Assembly: GCA_024134725.1 (NCBI GenBank)
Contig: CP099863.1
Span: 4,089,258 to 4,153,257, forward strand
Source of the DNA: Bacillus sp. 1780r2a1
GTDB lineage: Bacteria > Bacillota > Bacilli > Bacillales > Bacillaceae_H
DNA length: 64,000 bases
Direction: 5' to 3'
Both the position numbers and the translations under genes were made by a program. A model generated the notes under the pieces. That model did no database searches. It saw nothing but the letters and a program-made list of their open reading frames with translations, and was not told the DNA's origin. Positions 18,572 to 26,914 of the stretch are shown piece by piece. Every line of letters begins with the position of its first letter. Position 1 is the stretch's first letter.

Positions 18572-18653
18572 GTTTTTAATCAATAGTCAAAAGATTATCA
18601 AAAGATTTATGATAAATCAATATGTAATTATTTTTATTAAAGAGGGATTTAAT

Positions 18654-19901
18654 ATGAACAAACCGATTCGAGATCCATTTAAGGAAAACTTTGACACGCT
18701 TGAAGAGTTTGCAGACCGTATTAGTGAAGTTTTACAATGCCCAATTACTATTGAAGATTCTAACCACCGTCTTTTGGCATATAGTACGCATGACGAACGG
18801 ACAGATCAAGCCCGTATCGCAACAATAATTGGCCGACGTGTACCAGAGAAAGTAATTAATAACTTGTGGAAAGAAGGGATCATTCCTCAATTATTAAAAA
18901 CAGATGACCCTATTCGCGTCGAAAATATCAATGAAATTGGATTGGGAAATCGCGTAGCTATTTCAATTTGGAAAAACGAAGAGGTGCTAGGTTTTATTTG
19001 GGCTGTAGAAGTCGATAAGGCCTTAAATGAAGAAGAGTTACTTCTATTAAAGAAAGCCGCTACGGTACTTCGCAATAAATTACTTCAGCTTCAAATTCGC
19101 AAGTACAAGCGTGAGGAACGCTCACAAGAGTTTTTTTGGAAGCTACTCACAGGACACATGGAGTCAAAAGAAGATATTACGCAAGCTTTTTATGATGCGC
19201 AAATTACTCCACCTACGTCTTTTTCGATTGCAGTATTTCGATTTCAGGAAGATATTACACCAGAAGCTGAACGTCAAATTTCTTATTTATTAAAAACCAT
19301 GCACCGTTTGAAAATTATTCTATATACAATTGACTGCAATGATCTAATTTTGTTCCTTTCTTTAGATTCAATTTTAGCTCCATTAAAAGATCAGCATGAG
19401 TTTGTAACATTCTTTAAAGATACAATGGAGGAACGATTCTCAATTGAGCAAATTGAATCTAGCTTTAGCAGCATGTATTCTTCTTATGACCACATCGCCA
19501 AAAGCTACAATGAAGCACTAAACGTATTGGACATTAAGAAGAAGTTCCCAAAAGAAACAGCTCATATCGCGGGCTATCAAGAATTAGGTATCTATCAATT
19601 TTTAGACGTGCTGCTAGAAAAAAGAACGCAAGATCGCTTTGAAAATTACTCATTGGCTAAATTAAACGAGTACGATTTGCGCCACAACAGTAACTTAGTG
19701 GAAACTCTCGAAGTATTTTTAGATTCGGATAATAACATTAACGATGCTGCTAAAGTATTAAATGTTCACATTAATACTTTAAGCTATCGTTTAAAGCGCA
19801 TTTCAGAGATTGGTGATATTAACTTAAAGGATACAAACCAAAAAATTACGCTTTATTTAGATATTAAATTACAAAAGTATAAAAATCCTCCATCAAATTA
19901 A
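18654..19901 (+). CDS. adeR: PucR/CdaR-type activator of alanine dehydrogenase, AdeR-like
   Basis: A protein of about 415 aa starting at ATG 18654 behind AGAGGGAT; the open frame extends further upstream but without a site. It has an N-terminal sensory region (GAF-like, about residues 10-150), a GGDEF-like middle segment typical of PucR/CdaR regulators and a C-terminal PucR helix-turn-helix (FLDSDNNINDAAKVLNVHIN ... SYRLKRI). B. subtilis AdeR (YukF) activates ald. The direct ald neighbour and the divergent alanine symporter make the assignment strong. It ends in a terminator before the ald promoter region. Confidence 0.85.
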   Translation: MNKPIRDPFKENFDTLEEFADRISEVLQCPITIEDSNHRLLAYSTHDERTDQARIATIIGRRVPEKVINNLWKEGIIPQLLKTDDPIRVENINEIGLGNRVAISIWKNEEVLGFIWAVEVDKALNEEELLLLKKAATVLRNKLLQLQIRKYKREERSQEFFWKLLTGHMESKEDITQAFYDAQITPPTSFSIAVFRFQEDITPEAERQISYLLKTMHRLKIILYTIDCNDLILFLSLDSILAPLKDQHEFVTFFKDTMEERFSIEQIESSFSSMYSSYDHIAKSYNEALNVLDIKKKFPKETAHIAGYQELGIYQFLDVLLEKRTQDRFENYSLAKLNEYDLRHNSNLVETLEVFLDSDNNINDAAKVLNVHINTLSYRLKRISEIGDINLKDTNQKITLYLDIKLQKYKNPPSN

Positions 19902-19906
19902 GTAAC

Positions 19907-19936
19907 AGAGCCATTCTTCCTGAAGAATGGCTCTTT
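19907..19936 (+). terminator. adeR terminator
   Basis: AGAGCCATTCTTC / GAAGAATGGCTCT with a two-base loop and a T run. It insulates ald from adeR, so ald needs its own promoter. Confidence 0.88.
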
Positions 19937-20018
19937 TCTTCAGATAGACCAAAAGACTCAAACTATGTCAGAACACCTAACAAATAATCAGAAAAATCTA
20001 AATAGTAACCGCTTCCAT

Positions 20019-20037
20019 TTGTGTATTTTTACAAAAT
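20019..20037 (+). promoter_or_regulatory. Candidate AdeR operator upstream of ald
   Basis: TTGTGTATTTTTACAAAAT differs from the adeR-upstream motif at only two of 19 positions and lies 104 bases before the ald start codon, a suitable place for an activator. Confidence 0.45.
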
Positions 20038-20140
20038 AATATGATTGATTTCTTTTTTCCTAACAAAGAAAAAGAAAAAAGTTTTTTATATACTGTACCT
20101 AGAAATAAGATTTCGTCTATTTTAAGGGAGGAAACATATT

Positions 20141-21274
20141 ATGATTATTGGTGTACCAAAAGAGATTAAAAACAACGAAAACCGTGTAGCGATTACGCCT
20201 GCAGGAGTAGCATCATTTGTTGGTACAGGTCATCGCGTCTTAGTAGAAGCTGAAGCAGGAATCGGAAGTGGATTTACGAATGAAGACTACATGAAAGCTG
20301 GAGCAGAAATCATTGAATTAGCTGCTGACGTTTGGGCTCAAGCTGAAATGGTCATGAAAGTAAAAGAGCCTCTACCTAGCGAATATGATTATTTCCGCCC
20401 AGGTTTAATTTTATTTACTTATTTACACTTAGCTGCGGAGCCTGCTTTAGCACAAGCGCTTAAAGATAAAGGTGTCACAGCTATCGCATATGAAACAGTT
20501 GCAGTAAACAGAACGTTACCGTTATTAACACCAATGAGTGAAGTAGCAGGACGCATGGCTTCTCAAATCGGTGCTCAATTCCTACAAAAATCAAACGGTG
20601 GTAAAGGTATTCTATTAGCTGGCGTACCTGGAGTGAGTCGTGGCAAAGTAACGATTATCGGCGGCGGTGTTGTTGGAACAAATGCTGCTAAGTTAGCAAT
20701 CGGACTTGGTGCAGATGTAACAATCATTGACCTAAGCCCTGAACGTCTTCGCCAATTAGACGATATTTTCGGCAATCAAATCAATACGCTGGTTTCAAAC
20801 CCTTATAACATCGCCGATGCGGTTGCTCAAGCGGACTTATTAATTGGTGCTGTGTTAATTCCAGGTGCAAAAGCACCTAAACTTGTAACAGAAGAAATGG
20901 TACAAACAATGAAACCAGGGTCTGTGATTGTTGACGTAGCAATTGACCAAGGTGGTATTGTAGAAACAGTAGATCATATCACCACTCATGATCAACCAAC
21001 GTACGAAAAGCACGGTGTAGTTCACTATGCTGTTGCAAATATGCCAGGTGCAGTACCTCGTACATCTACAATTGCTCTTACAAATGTAACTGTACCATAC
21101 GCTTTACAAATTGCATCCAAAGGTGCTTATAAAGCAATTCAAGAAAACCCTGCACTTAAATTAGGTGTAAACGTAGCAAATGGCGCAATCACATATGAAG
21201 CAGTGGCACGCGACTTAGACTATGATTATGTACCAGTTGAAGTTGCCTTAAACAAAGAGTTAACTTCTATTTAA
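20141..21274 (+). CDS. ald: Alanine dehydrogenase
   Basis: A 377-aa enzyme. The start [22 protein letters not shown] carries the substrate-binding Arg. The catalytic histidine is in [10 protein letters not shown] near residue 96, and the NAD-binding motif [20 protein letters not shown] is near residues 168-187. It reversibly deaminates L-alanine to pyruvate and ammonia with NAD+, letting alanine serve as a carbon and nitrogen source; it is also needed for normal sporulation in B. subtilis. An AAGGGAGG site precedes the ATG, and a terminator follows at 21281-21306. Confidence 0.97.
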   Translation: MIIGVPKEIKNNENRVAITPAGVASFVGTGHRVLVEAEAGIGSGFTNEDYMKAGAEIIELAADVWAQAEMVMKVKEPLPSEYDYFRPGLILFTYLHLAAEPALAQALKDKGVTAIAYETVAVNRTLPLLTPMSEVAGRMASQIGAQFLQKSNGGKGILLAGVPGVSRGKVTIIGGGVVGTNAAKLAIGLGADVTIIDLSPERLRQLDDIFGNQINTLVSNPYNIADAVAQADLLIGAVLIPGAKAPKLVTEEMVQTMKPGSVIVDVAIDQGGIVETVDHITTHDQPTYEKHGVVHYAVANMPGAVPRTSTIALTNVTVPYALQIASKGAYKAIQENPALKLGVNVANGAITYEAVARDLDYDYVPVEVALNKELTSI

Positions 21275-21280
21275 TAAATT

Positions 21281-21306
21281 AAGGTCTCTCTATCTAGAGA
21301 GACCTT
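21281..21306 (+). terminator. ald terminator
   Basis: AAGGTCTCTC / GAGAGACCTT with a six-base loop, followed by TTGTTG. The T run is short. Confidence 0.7.
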
Positions 21307-21514
21307 TGTTGTTTATAACAAATTATTTAAAGAAAACATCCCTCGTCTCTCACACTTCGCTATTTTCTCAAAAATTATATATTAGTAAAACATTATTACC
21401 TTTCATTGAATAGTTATTTTTGATTCAAAAAGTTTAATTTTGTAAATTGAATCTCTACTATAAAAGCGCTAGAATAAAAGAAAATAAGTAGCTTAGATCG
21501 AAGGAGGATTTTCC

Positions 21515-22339
21515 ATGAGTATGAATAAAGTGCTTACAATTGCTGGTTCAGATACTAGTGGTGGTGCAGGCATCCAAGCGGATTTAAAAACATTTCAAGA
21601 GTTAGGTGTTTATGGCATGACTGCTCTTACTACAATTGTGACAATGGATCCAGAAAACGGTTGGTCACATAATGTTTTTCCACAGGAAACATCAACTGTC
21701 GAGAAGCAGTTAGATACCATTGTAAAAGGGGTAGGTGTGCAAGCTCTTAAAACAGGTATGCTTGGCTCAGTCGAAATTATTGAGCTAGCAGCAAAGACTA
21801 TTGATGAGCATGCTCTTAAAAATGTAGTAATTGATCCTGTTATGGTTTGTAAAGGAGAAGATGAAGTACTACACCCAGAAACAGCAGTTAGTCTACGCGA
21901 TGTATTAGTACCAAGAGCAACGGTTGTTACTCCAAACTTATTTGAGGCAGGACAATTAAGCGGAATTGGATCAATTAAGACAATTGAAGAAATGAAAAAA
22001 GCTGCGAAAGAAATCCATAGTTTAGGTGCACAGTTTGTATTAGTTAAAGGTGGAAGTAAATTAAATCATGATAAGGCTGTAGATGTTCTATACGACGGTG
22101 AAACGTTCGAACTGTTAGAGTCTGAACTAATTCAAACGACTTTTACTCATGGAGCTGGCTGCACATATTCTGCAGCAATTACGGCGGAATTAGCTAAAGG
22201 GAATGATGTGAAATCAGCTATTTATACAGCTAAAGAATTTATTACCGAAGCAATTCGCCACTCTTTCCCATTAAATCAATACGTAGGGCCAACAAATCAT
22301 GGCGCTTATCGCCGTAAAAACGAGTTAATAACAAATTAA
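21515..22339 (+). CDS. pdxK: Pyridoxal/pyridoxine/pyridoxamine kinase (ThiD-like)
   Basis: A 274-aa ribokinase-superfamily kinase. Visible are TIAGSDTSGGAGIQADLKTF at the N-terminus, VIDPVMVCKGEDEVL in the middle and the ATP/substrate motif THGAGCTYSAAITAELAKG near the C-terminus. The catalytic-site cysteine in HGAGCTYS is typical of the B. subtilis PdxK (YwdB) type, which phosphorylates B6 vitamers and resembles HMP kinase ThiD. An AAGGAGG site precedes the start. In B. subtilis pdxK lies near ung; here zwf, gndA and the alanine genes are inserted between them. Confidence 0.88.
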   Translation: MSMNKVLTIAGSDTSGGAGIQADLKTFQELGVYGMTALTTIVTMDPENGWSHNVFPQETSTVEKQLDTIVKGVGVQALKTGMLGSVEIIELAAKTIDEHALKNVVIDPVMVCKGEDEVLHPETAVSLRDVLVPRATVVTPNLFEAGQLSGIGSIKTIEEMKKAAKEIHSLGAQFVLVKGGSKLNHDKAVDVLYDGETFELLESELIQTTFTHGAGCTYSAAITAELAKGNDVKSAIYTAKEFITEAIRHSFPLNQYVGPTNHGAYRRKNELITN

Positions 22340-22364
22340 AAGCACGCGTAAGCGTGCTTTTTTT
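22338..22364. terminator. Bidirectional terminator between pdxK and a HAD gene
   Basis: AAAAGCACGC / GCGTGCTTTT with a four-base loop and a T run. It overlaps the end of the convergent HAD gene. Confidence 0.88.
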
Positions 22365-23226
22365 ATACGGGCTTGAATATGCTTTGAATTGCTTCAGCTA
22401 CACCGTGTTCATCGTTTGTTTTTGTCACGACATGAGCATGACGCTTTATTTCTTCGGGTGCATTGCCCATTGCAACGGCCATTCCTACTTTATGAAACAT
22501 CGAAAGATCATTATAGTTATCCCCGATTGCCATTGTCTCTTGTAAAGAGATACCTCGACTTTTCACAAATTTCTCTAATGCAATTCCCTTTTGAGCTTCT
22601 TCACTATTCACTTCAATGTTTTCTTTACCTGAAGAGCTTACAGCAATGCCATGAAATGATTTTAGTTCTTCACGTGCACGTTTTAACTTCTCATCATCGA
22701 ATGAAAAAGCCAACATTTTATAAATTAAGATACTTGAATCTTGAAATAGTGGTTCATACGCATCAATTAATTTTACTTTTCCTTCTTCAAATCGTTTTTT
22801 TGCTGCTTTTAGCAATTCATCATACTGATTTTTTAAGCTAGCACTCATATAGATATCCATTACAACAGAAAGTGCTTTATCATAGTCATTGGAGTATGTG
22901 CCATCACTTGTATAAACTTCAAAGTACAGCTCATGCTTGTTAAAAATTGCTTCAACAGCTTTAATTTTATCAAGGGTCATTCCAAAAGCTTCTAGCTTCT
23001 CACCTTTTTTATTTCTAACCTCTGCCCCGTTTGTACAAATAAGGAACGTCTCGATACCAGCTTCTTTTAATACATAAGAAGCTTCCTCATATGAACGCCC
23101 AGTTGCTACGATAACTTCCACACCTTCACGCTGTGCAGCTTTAATTGCTTCGCTGTTCTCTATACTAATTTGTTGTTCACTATTTACTAATGTTCCATCC
23201 ATATCAGTGGCAACACATTTAATCAT
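22363..23226 (-). CDS. Cof-type HAD-IIB phosphatase
   Basis: A 287-aa protein of the Cof/YbiV HAD subfamily. Motif I is ATDMDGTLVNSEQ with the nucleophilic Asp, motif II is the threonine in VIVATGRSYEEA, and motif IV is AIGDNYNDLSMF near the C-terminus with the magnesium-binding acids. A large C2B cap lies in between. Such enzymes dephosphorylate sugar phosphates or FMN-like compounds; the substrate cannot be read from sequence. It is monocistronic and convergent with pdxK. Confidence 0.88.
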   Translation of the reverse strand: MIKCVATDMDGTLVNSEQQISIENSEAIKAAQREGVEVIVATGRSYEEASYVLKEAGIETFLICTNGAEVRNKKGEKLEAFGMTLDKIKAVEAIFNKHELYFEVYTSDGTYSNDYDKALSVVMDIYMSASLKNQYDELLKAAKKRFEEGKVKLIDAYEPLFQDSSILIYKMLAFSFDDEKLKRAREELKSFHGIAVSSSGKENIEVNSEEAQKGIALEKFVKSRGISLQETMAIGDNYNDLSMFHKVGMAVAMGNAPEEIKRHAHVVTKTNDEHGVAEAIQSIFKPV

Positions 23227-23341
23227 TCTGATTCCCCCTGCTGTGTTTTATTTTTAGGTTAACATGTTTTATTACCTAGTCTTTGACTTCTATGTAAACA
23301 ATATAATAAGTATTTGTATAGATGACGTTACATTCAATCAA

Positions 23342-24007
23342 TTAACGGTTTACAAACTTCTTGTTTACACTCTCAAACGTTAGTTCATGAGTAGAAGACA
23401 CTTGCCAATCCGCTTGTTCCATTCCTTCGTGTAACCCTACTCCTATGGAAAACATATCAGTTTGCTTAATGGCGGTTAAGCCTGCAATTCCGTCCTCAAT
23501 CGCAACACAGTTTCTAGAATGGATACCGATTGCTTTTGCTGCTGTTAAAAAAATTTCTGGATTTGGCTTCCCACGCTTTACGTCTCTACTGGTTACAACC
23601 TTATCAAAATAAGACCGCAATCCGATTTTTTCCAATACATACATCGCGTTTGAACTAGAAGATGCGATTGCAAGCTTGATTTCAGCTGCTTTTGCTTCTT
23701 TTATCAACTGAAAAACGCCAGGTAAGATTGCCTTTTCATCTAACGTTTCAATTAATGCTTGATAATGATGGTTTTTCTTTTCTGCTAATGCATGTATCTC
23801 TTCTTCCGAATAAACCTTGTCACTTTGTCTTACAATTTGCTTAACTGTCTCATAGCGGCTAATTCCCTGCATTTGTTGATTCCATTCTTGTGTAAAATAA
23901 ACATTTGCCTCATCAGCAATCATTTTATTTGCTTGGTAGTAGAAGTTTATTGTATCAACAATTACACCATCTAAGTCAAAAATAAACGCTTCAAACTGTA
24001 CTTGCAT
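23342..24007 (-). CDS. Beta-phosphoglucomutase-like HAD protein
   Basis: A 221-aa protein. ATG 24007 is chosen because GGGGAGA stands nine bases upstream; a longer frame lacks a site. The motifs are FDLDGVIVDT, the cap motif QGISRYETV (compare KGVSREDSL in lactococcal PgmB), ASSSSNA and GKPNPEIF. Departures from PgmB are notable: the cap His and Trp in its YHFRAWK are replaced (FYYQANK here), and the phosphate-binding Lys in SASK is Ser. It may therefore act on another hexose phosphate. It is divergent from the PTS gene and shares its operator region. Confidence 0.75.
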   Translation of the reverse strand: MQVQFEAFIFDLDGVIVDTINFYYQANKMIADEANVYFTQEWNQQMQGISRYETVKQIVRQSDKVYSEEEIHALAEKKNHHYQALIETLDEKAILPGVFQLIKEAKAAEIKLAIASSSSNAMYVLEKIGLRSYFDKVVTSRDVKRGKPNPEIFLTAAKAIGIHSRNCVAIEDGIAGLTAIKQTDMFSIGVGLHEGMEQADWQVSSTHELTFESVNKKFVNR

Positions 24008-24126
24008 ATGAAATCTCCCCTTTTTAACTATGTATTTTTTTATCATATCGATTATTGAAATAAATTTCCTACTTTTATTTTTAAAAAAGTATTGCATTAT
24101 GAAAGCCCTTTTATTAAAATAAGCTT

Positions 24127-24141
24127 ATGCAAACGGTTGCA
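24127..24141. promoter_or_regulatory. Perfect cre / LacI-type operator between the HAD and PTS genes
   Basis: ATGCAAACGGTTGCA matches the cre consensus WTGNAANCGNWWNCA at every position and is nearly palindromic. It could also be the operator of a MalR-like LacI regulator. It lies about 100 bases before the PTS gene and 120 bases before the divergent HAD gene. Confidence 0.75.
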
Positions 24142-24172
24142 CTGTTTATATTCGTTTCAGCTATAAAATAAC

Positions 24173-24186
24173 TGTAAACGCACACA
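24173..24186 (+). promoter_or_regulatory. Second cre-like site upstream of the PTS gene
   Basis: TGTAAACGCACACA differs from TGNAANCGNWWNCA at one position. It lies 46 bp downstream of the first site and 40 bases before the PTS start. Confidence 0.45.
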
Positions 24187-24225
24187 ATATACTGAAAGCC
24201 CATACAATGGGGAGGGGAAATAGTC

Positions 24226-25863
24226 ATGAAGAAATTCTTTTCATTTGATTTTTGGCAGAAGTTTGGTAAAGCATTATTAGTCGTTGTAGCTGTTATGCCA
24301 GCTGCAGGTATTATGATTTCACTTGGAAAGCTAGTTGGTATGACTGGTGGAGAAATGGCACTTGTGCAAACGATTGCCCGAGTTATGGAAGACATAGGTT
24401 GGGGTATTATCACAAACCTCCATATCTTGTTCGCTGTAGCTATCGGGGGATCTTGGGCAAAAGAACGTGCTGGTGGAGCATTTGCTGCGCTGATTGCCTT
24501 TGTATTAATTAACCGTATTACTGGTGCAATTTTTGGGGTTAATGCAGATATGTTAGCTGACCCAGAAGCAAAAATTACTTCTTTATTTGGACAAGAACTT
24601 ATCGTAAAAGATTACTTTACATCTATCTTAGGTTCTCCTGCTTTAAACATGGGAGTATTTGTTGGTATTATCGCTGGTTTCCTTGGAGCCAACTTATTTA
24701 ACAAGTATTACAACTACGATAAGTTACCTGAAGCTTTATCATTCTTTAATGGTAAACGCTTTGTACCATTTGTCGTAATTGGTGGATCAATTGTTACAGC
24801 AATTATCTTATCGATTGTATGGCCATTCATCCAAGGTGCTTTAAACAGCTTTGGGCAGTGGATCGCAACATCTCGTGACACAGCGCCAATCTTAGCTCCA
24901 TTTGTTTTTGGTGCATTAGAACGTCTTTTATTACCTTTTGGTTTACATCATATGTTAACGGTTCCAATCAACTACACTGAACTTGGTGGAACGTATCAAA
25001 TTTTAACAGGTTCTGGCGCTGGCTCAACAGTAGCTGGTCAAGATCCATTATGGTTAGCTTGGATTGCTGACTTAAACAACTTCCTAGCAGCTGGTGACAC
25101 AGCTAGCTATCAACAATTATTAAATGAAGTAACGCCAGCTCGCTTTAAAGTTGGTCAAATGATTCTATCTTGTGCTGCGTTAATTGGTATTGCTTTTGCA
25201 ATGTACCGCAACGTTGATGCAGATAAACGCAGAAAGTATAAATCAATGTTCTTCTCTGCTGCACTAGCTGTATTCTTAACTGGTGTTACAGAGCCAATCG
25301 AATTTATGTTCATGTTTGCTGCTCCAGTTCTTTATGTTGTATACGCAATCATGACAGGTATGGCATTTGCCATTGTTGATATTATTGATGTGCGTGTTCA
25401 CGCATTCGGTGTTATTGAATTGATTACACGTACGCCAATGATTGTGAAAGCTGGATTATGGTTAGATTTAGTGAACTTTATTATCGCATGTCTTGTATTC
25501 TTTGGATTAAACTTTGCAGTAGCAAACTTTATGATTAAACGTTTCAACTTCCCTACTCCGGGACGTAACGGAAACTACATTGAAGATGAAGCTTCAACTA
25601 GCGGCACTTCAAACGTAAAAAGTGATTCTCTAGCACCTGTTATTATTGAATTATTAGGTGGTCAACAAAACATTGAAGATGTTGATGCTTGTATGACTCG
25701 CCTTCGCGTAACGGTAAAAGATACTAGCTCTGTAGCTACTGAAGCAGAATGGAAACAAAATGGCGCTCTAGGCTTAATCGTAAAAGACAAAGGGGTGCAA
25801 GCCATTTATGGTCCAAAAGCTGATGTTCTTAAATCCGATATCCAAGACTTACTAGGAGCGTGA
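24226..25863 (+). CDS. PTS alpha-glucoside/maltose-type EIICB
   Basis: A 545-aa membrane protein. Residues 1 to about 430 form the EIIC glucose-family channel with about ten helices (FWQKFGKALLVVVAVMPAAG; FGLHHMLTVPINYTELGG). A short linker leads to an EIIB domain with the phosphorylated cysteine in VDACMTRLRVTV. There is no EIIA domain, so phosphate must come from a separate EIIA. The following MapP-like gene, whose start abuts this stop codon, points to maltose or a related alpha-glucoside. GGGGAGGGG precedes the start, and two cre-like sites lie upstream. Confidence 0.85.
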   Translation: MKKFFSFDFWQKFGKALLVVVAVMPAAGIMISLGKLVGMTGGEMALVQTIARVMEDIGWGIITNLHILFAVAIGGSWAKERAGGAFAALIAFVLINRITGAIFGVNADMLADPEAKITSLFGQELIVKDYFTSILGSPALNMGVFVGIIAGFLGANLFNKYYNYDKLPEALSFFNGKRFVPFVVIGGSIVTAIILSIVWPFIQGALNSFGQWIATSRDTAPILAPFVFGALERLLLPFGLHHMLTVPINYTELGGTYQILTGSGAGSTVAGQDPLWLAWIADLNNFLAAGDTASYQQLLNEVTPARFKVGQMILSCAALIGIAFAMYRNVDADKRRKYKSMFFSAALAVFLTGVTEPIEFMFMFAAPVLYVVYAIMTGMAFAIVDIIDVRVHAFGVIELITRTPMIVKAGLWLDLVNFIIACLVFFGLNFAVANFMIKRFNFPTPGRNGNYIEDEASTSGTSNVKSDSLAPVIIELLGGQQNIEDVDACMTRLRVTVKDTSSVATEAEWKQNGALGLIVKDKGVQAIYGPKADVLKSDIQDLLGA

Positions 25864-25865
25864 AC

Positions 25866-26654
25866 ATGAAGCTACTCACTTTAAATTGCCATTCTTGGCA
25901 AGAAGAAAATCAGCTAGACAAGATTTCTTGTCTAGCTTCTGTAATTAAAGAAAAAGAATATGATGTAATTGCTCTACAAGAAGTTAGCCAGCACATTGAA
26001 GCTGCTTACGTAGACGACCACATCAAAGTGGATAATTATGGATACGTCCTATTGCAGGAATTAAAAAAATTAGGTGTTCATGATTATGAGCTTGTTTGGG
26101 ATATTGCTCACATGGGATACGAAGTGTACGAAGAAGGTTTAGCGATTTTGACAAAACACCCTATTGTTGAAGAACATTCTTTCTTCATTTCAAAAACATC
26201 TGATGTGAATGATTGGAAAACAAGAAGAGTAGTGGGAGCAACAATTTCTTATAACGACGAACTGCTATCATTTTACTCCTGTCATCTAGGTTGGTGGGAA
26301 GATGATAAGGAACCGTTTAAAGACCAGTTTGACTCTCTGTGGACTTCCGTAAAAAAAGATCATCCCTTTTTCTTGTTAGGTGACTTTAACAATAATGCTT
26401 TTATTCGAAACGAAGGATACGATTACATGAAAAAGCATCCTTTATATGATACCTATGACCTGGCTCTAAAAAAAGATGAAGGTGTTACGGTTGAAGGTAA
26501 AATTGCAGGCTGGGATGAAAATAAAGAAAAGCTTCGTATTGATTTAATCCTAACGAGCGATCCTTTCAAAGTAGCCCAATCTCAAGTTATTTTTAATGGC
26601 AACAATAAACCTGTTGTTTCAGATCATTTTGGCGTAGAAGTCATATTAACATAG
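25866..26654 (+). CDS. mapP: MapP-like sugar-phosphate phosphatase (EEP superfamily)
   Basis: A 262-aa protein of the endonuclease/exonuclease/phosphatase fold. Motifs in order: LTLNCHSW, VIALQEVSQ with the metal-binding Glu, LLGDFNNNAF, and the C-terminal VVSDHFGVEV with the catalytic Asp-His. The ATG at 25866 lies just past the PTS stop, with AGGAG inside the PTS reading frame, so translation is coupled. In Enterococcus, MapP of this family dephosphorylates maltose 6'-phosphate formed by a PTS. No maltose phosphorylase gene is present here, so the downstream route is open. Confidence 0.68.
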   Translation: MKLLTLNCHSWQEENQLDKISCLASVIKEKEYDVIALQEVSQHIEAAYVDDHIKVDNYGYVLLQELKKLGVHDYELVWDIAHMGYEVYEEGLAILTKHPIVEEHSFFISKTSDVNDWKTRRVVGATISYNDELLSFYSCHLGWWEDDKEPFKDQFDSLWTSVKKDHPFFLLGDFNNNAFIRNEGYDYMKKHPLYDTYDLALKKDEGVTVEGKIAGWDENKEKLRIDLILTSDPFKVAQSQVIFNGNNKPVVSDHFGVEVILT

Positions 26655-26664
26655 TCAAGTTAAA

Positions 26665-26698
26665 AAAGCTGTTGGAGTCTAGACTTCAGCAGCTTTTC
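26665..26698 (+). terminator. Terminator of the PTS-mapP operon
   Basis: A 15-bp imperfect stem (AAAGCTGTTGGAGTC / GACTTCAGCAGCTTT) with two wobble pairs and a two-base loop, followed by a short T run. Confidence 0.8.
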
Positions 26699-26770
26699 AC
26701 ATGGAATTATGGTTAATGCACATGATAATAACATGAACCTTGATTAAATCTTTGCTGTTTGTATAATACT

Positions 26771-26801
26771 TTGACATTTAAAAATATAAATATGCTATAA
26801 T
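26771..26801 (+). promoter_or_regulatory. Promoter of the glycan operon
   Basis: TTGACA (26771-26776) and TATAAT (26796-26801) are both perfect sigma-A hexamers, with an extended -10 (TGC before TATAAT). The 19-bp spacer is longer than the usual 17. It is the only good promoter seen for the genes up to 34248. Confidence 0.65.
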
Positions 26802-26914
26802 GTGTTGTTGTTAATACAAGAATTAATATTCCTTTTATTTACTTATCTAACATTTAATTCATGTATCAACGTGGTAAAAATACAAAATCAAAAGAAGATA
26901 GGTGCAGAATCAAA

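Noticed and set aside
25860-25865. GTG start of mapP two codons upstream of the ATG
   Set aside because: The AGGAG site would be only one to two bases from the GTG, which is too close; it is properly placed for the ATG at 25866.
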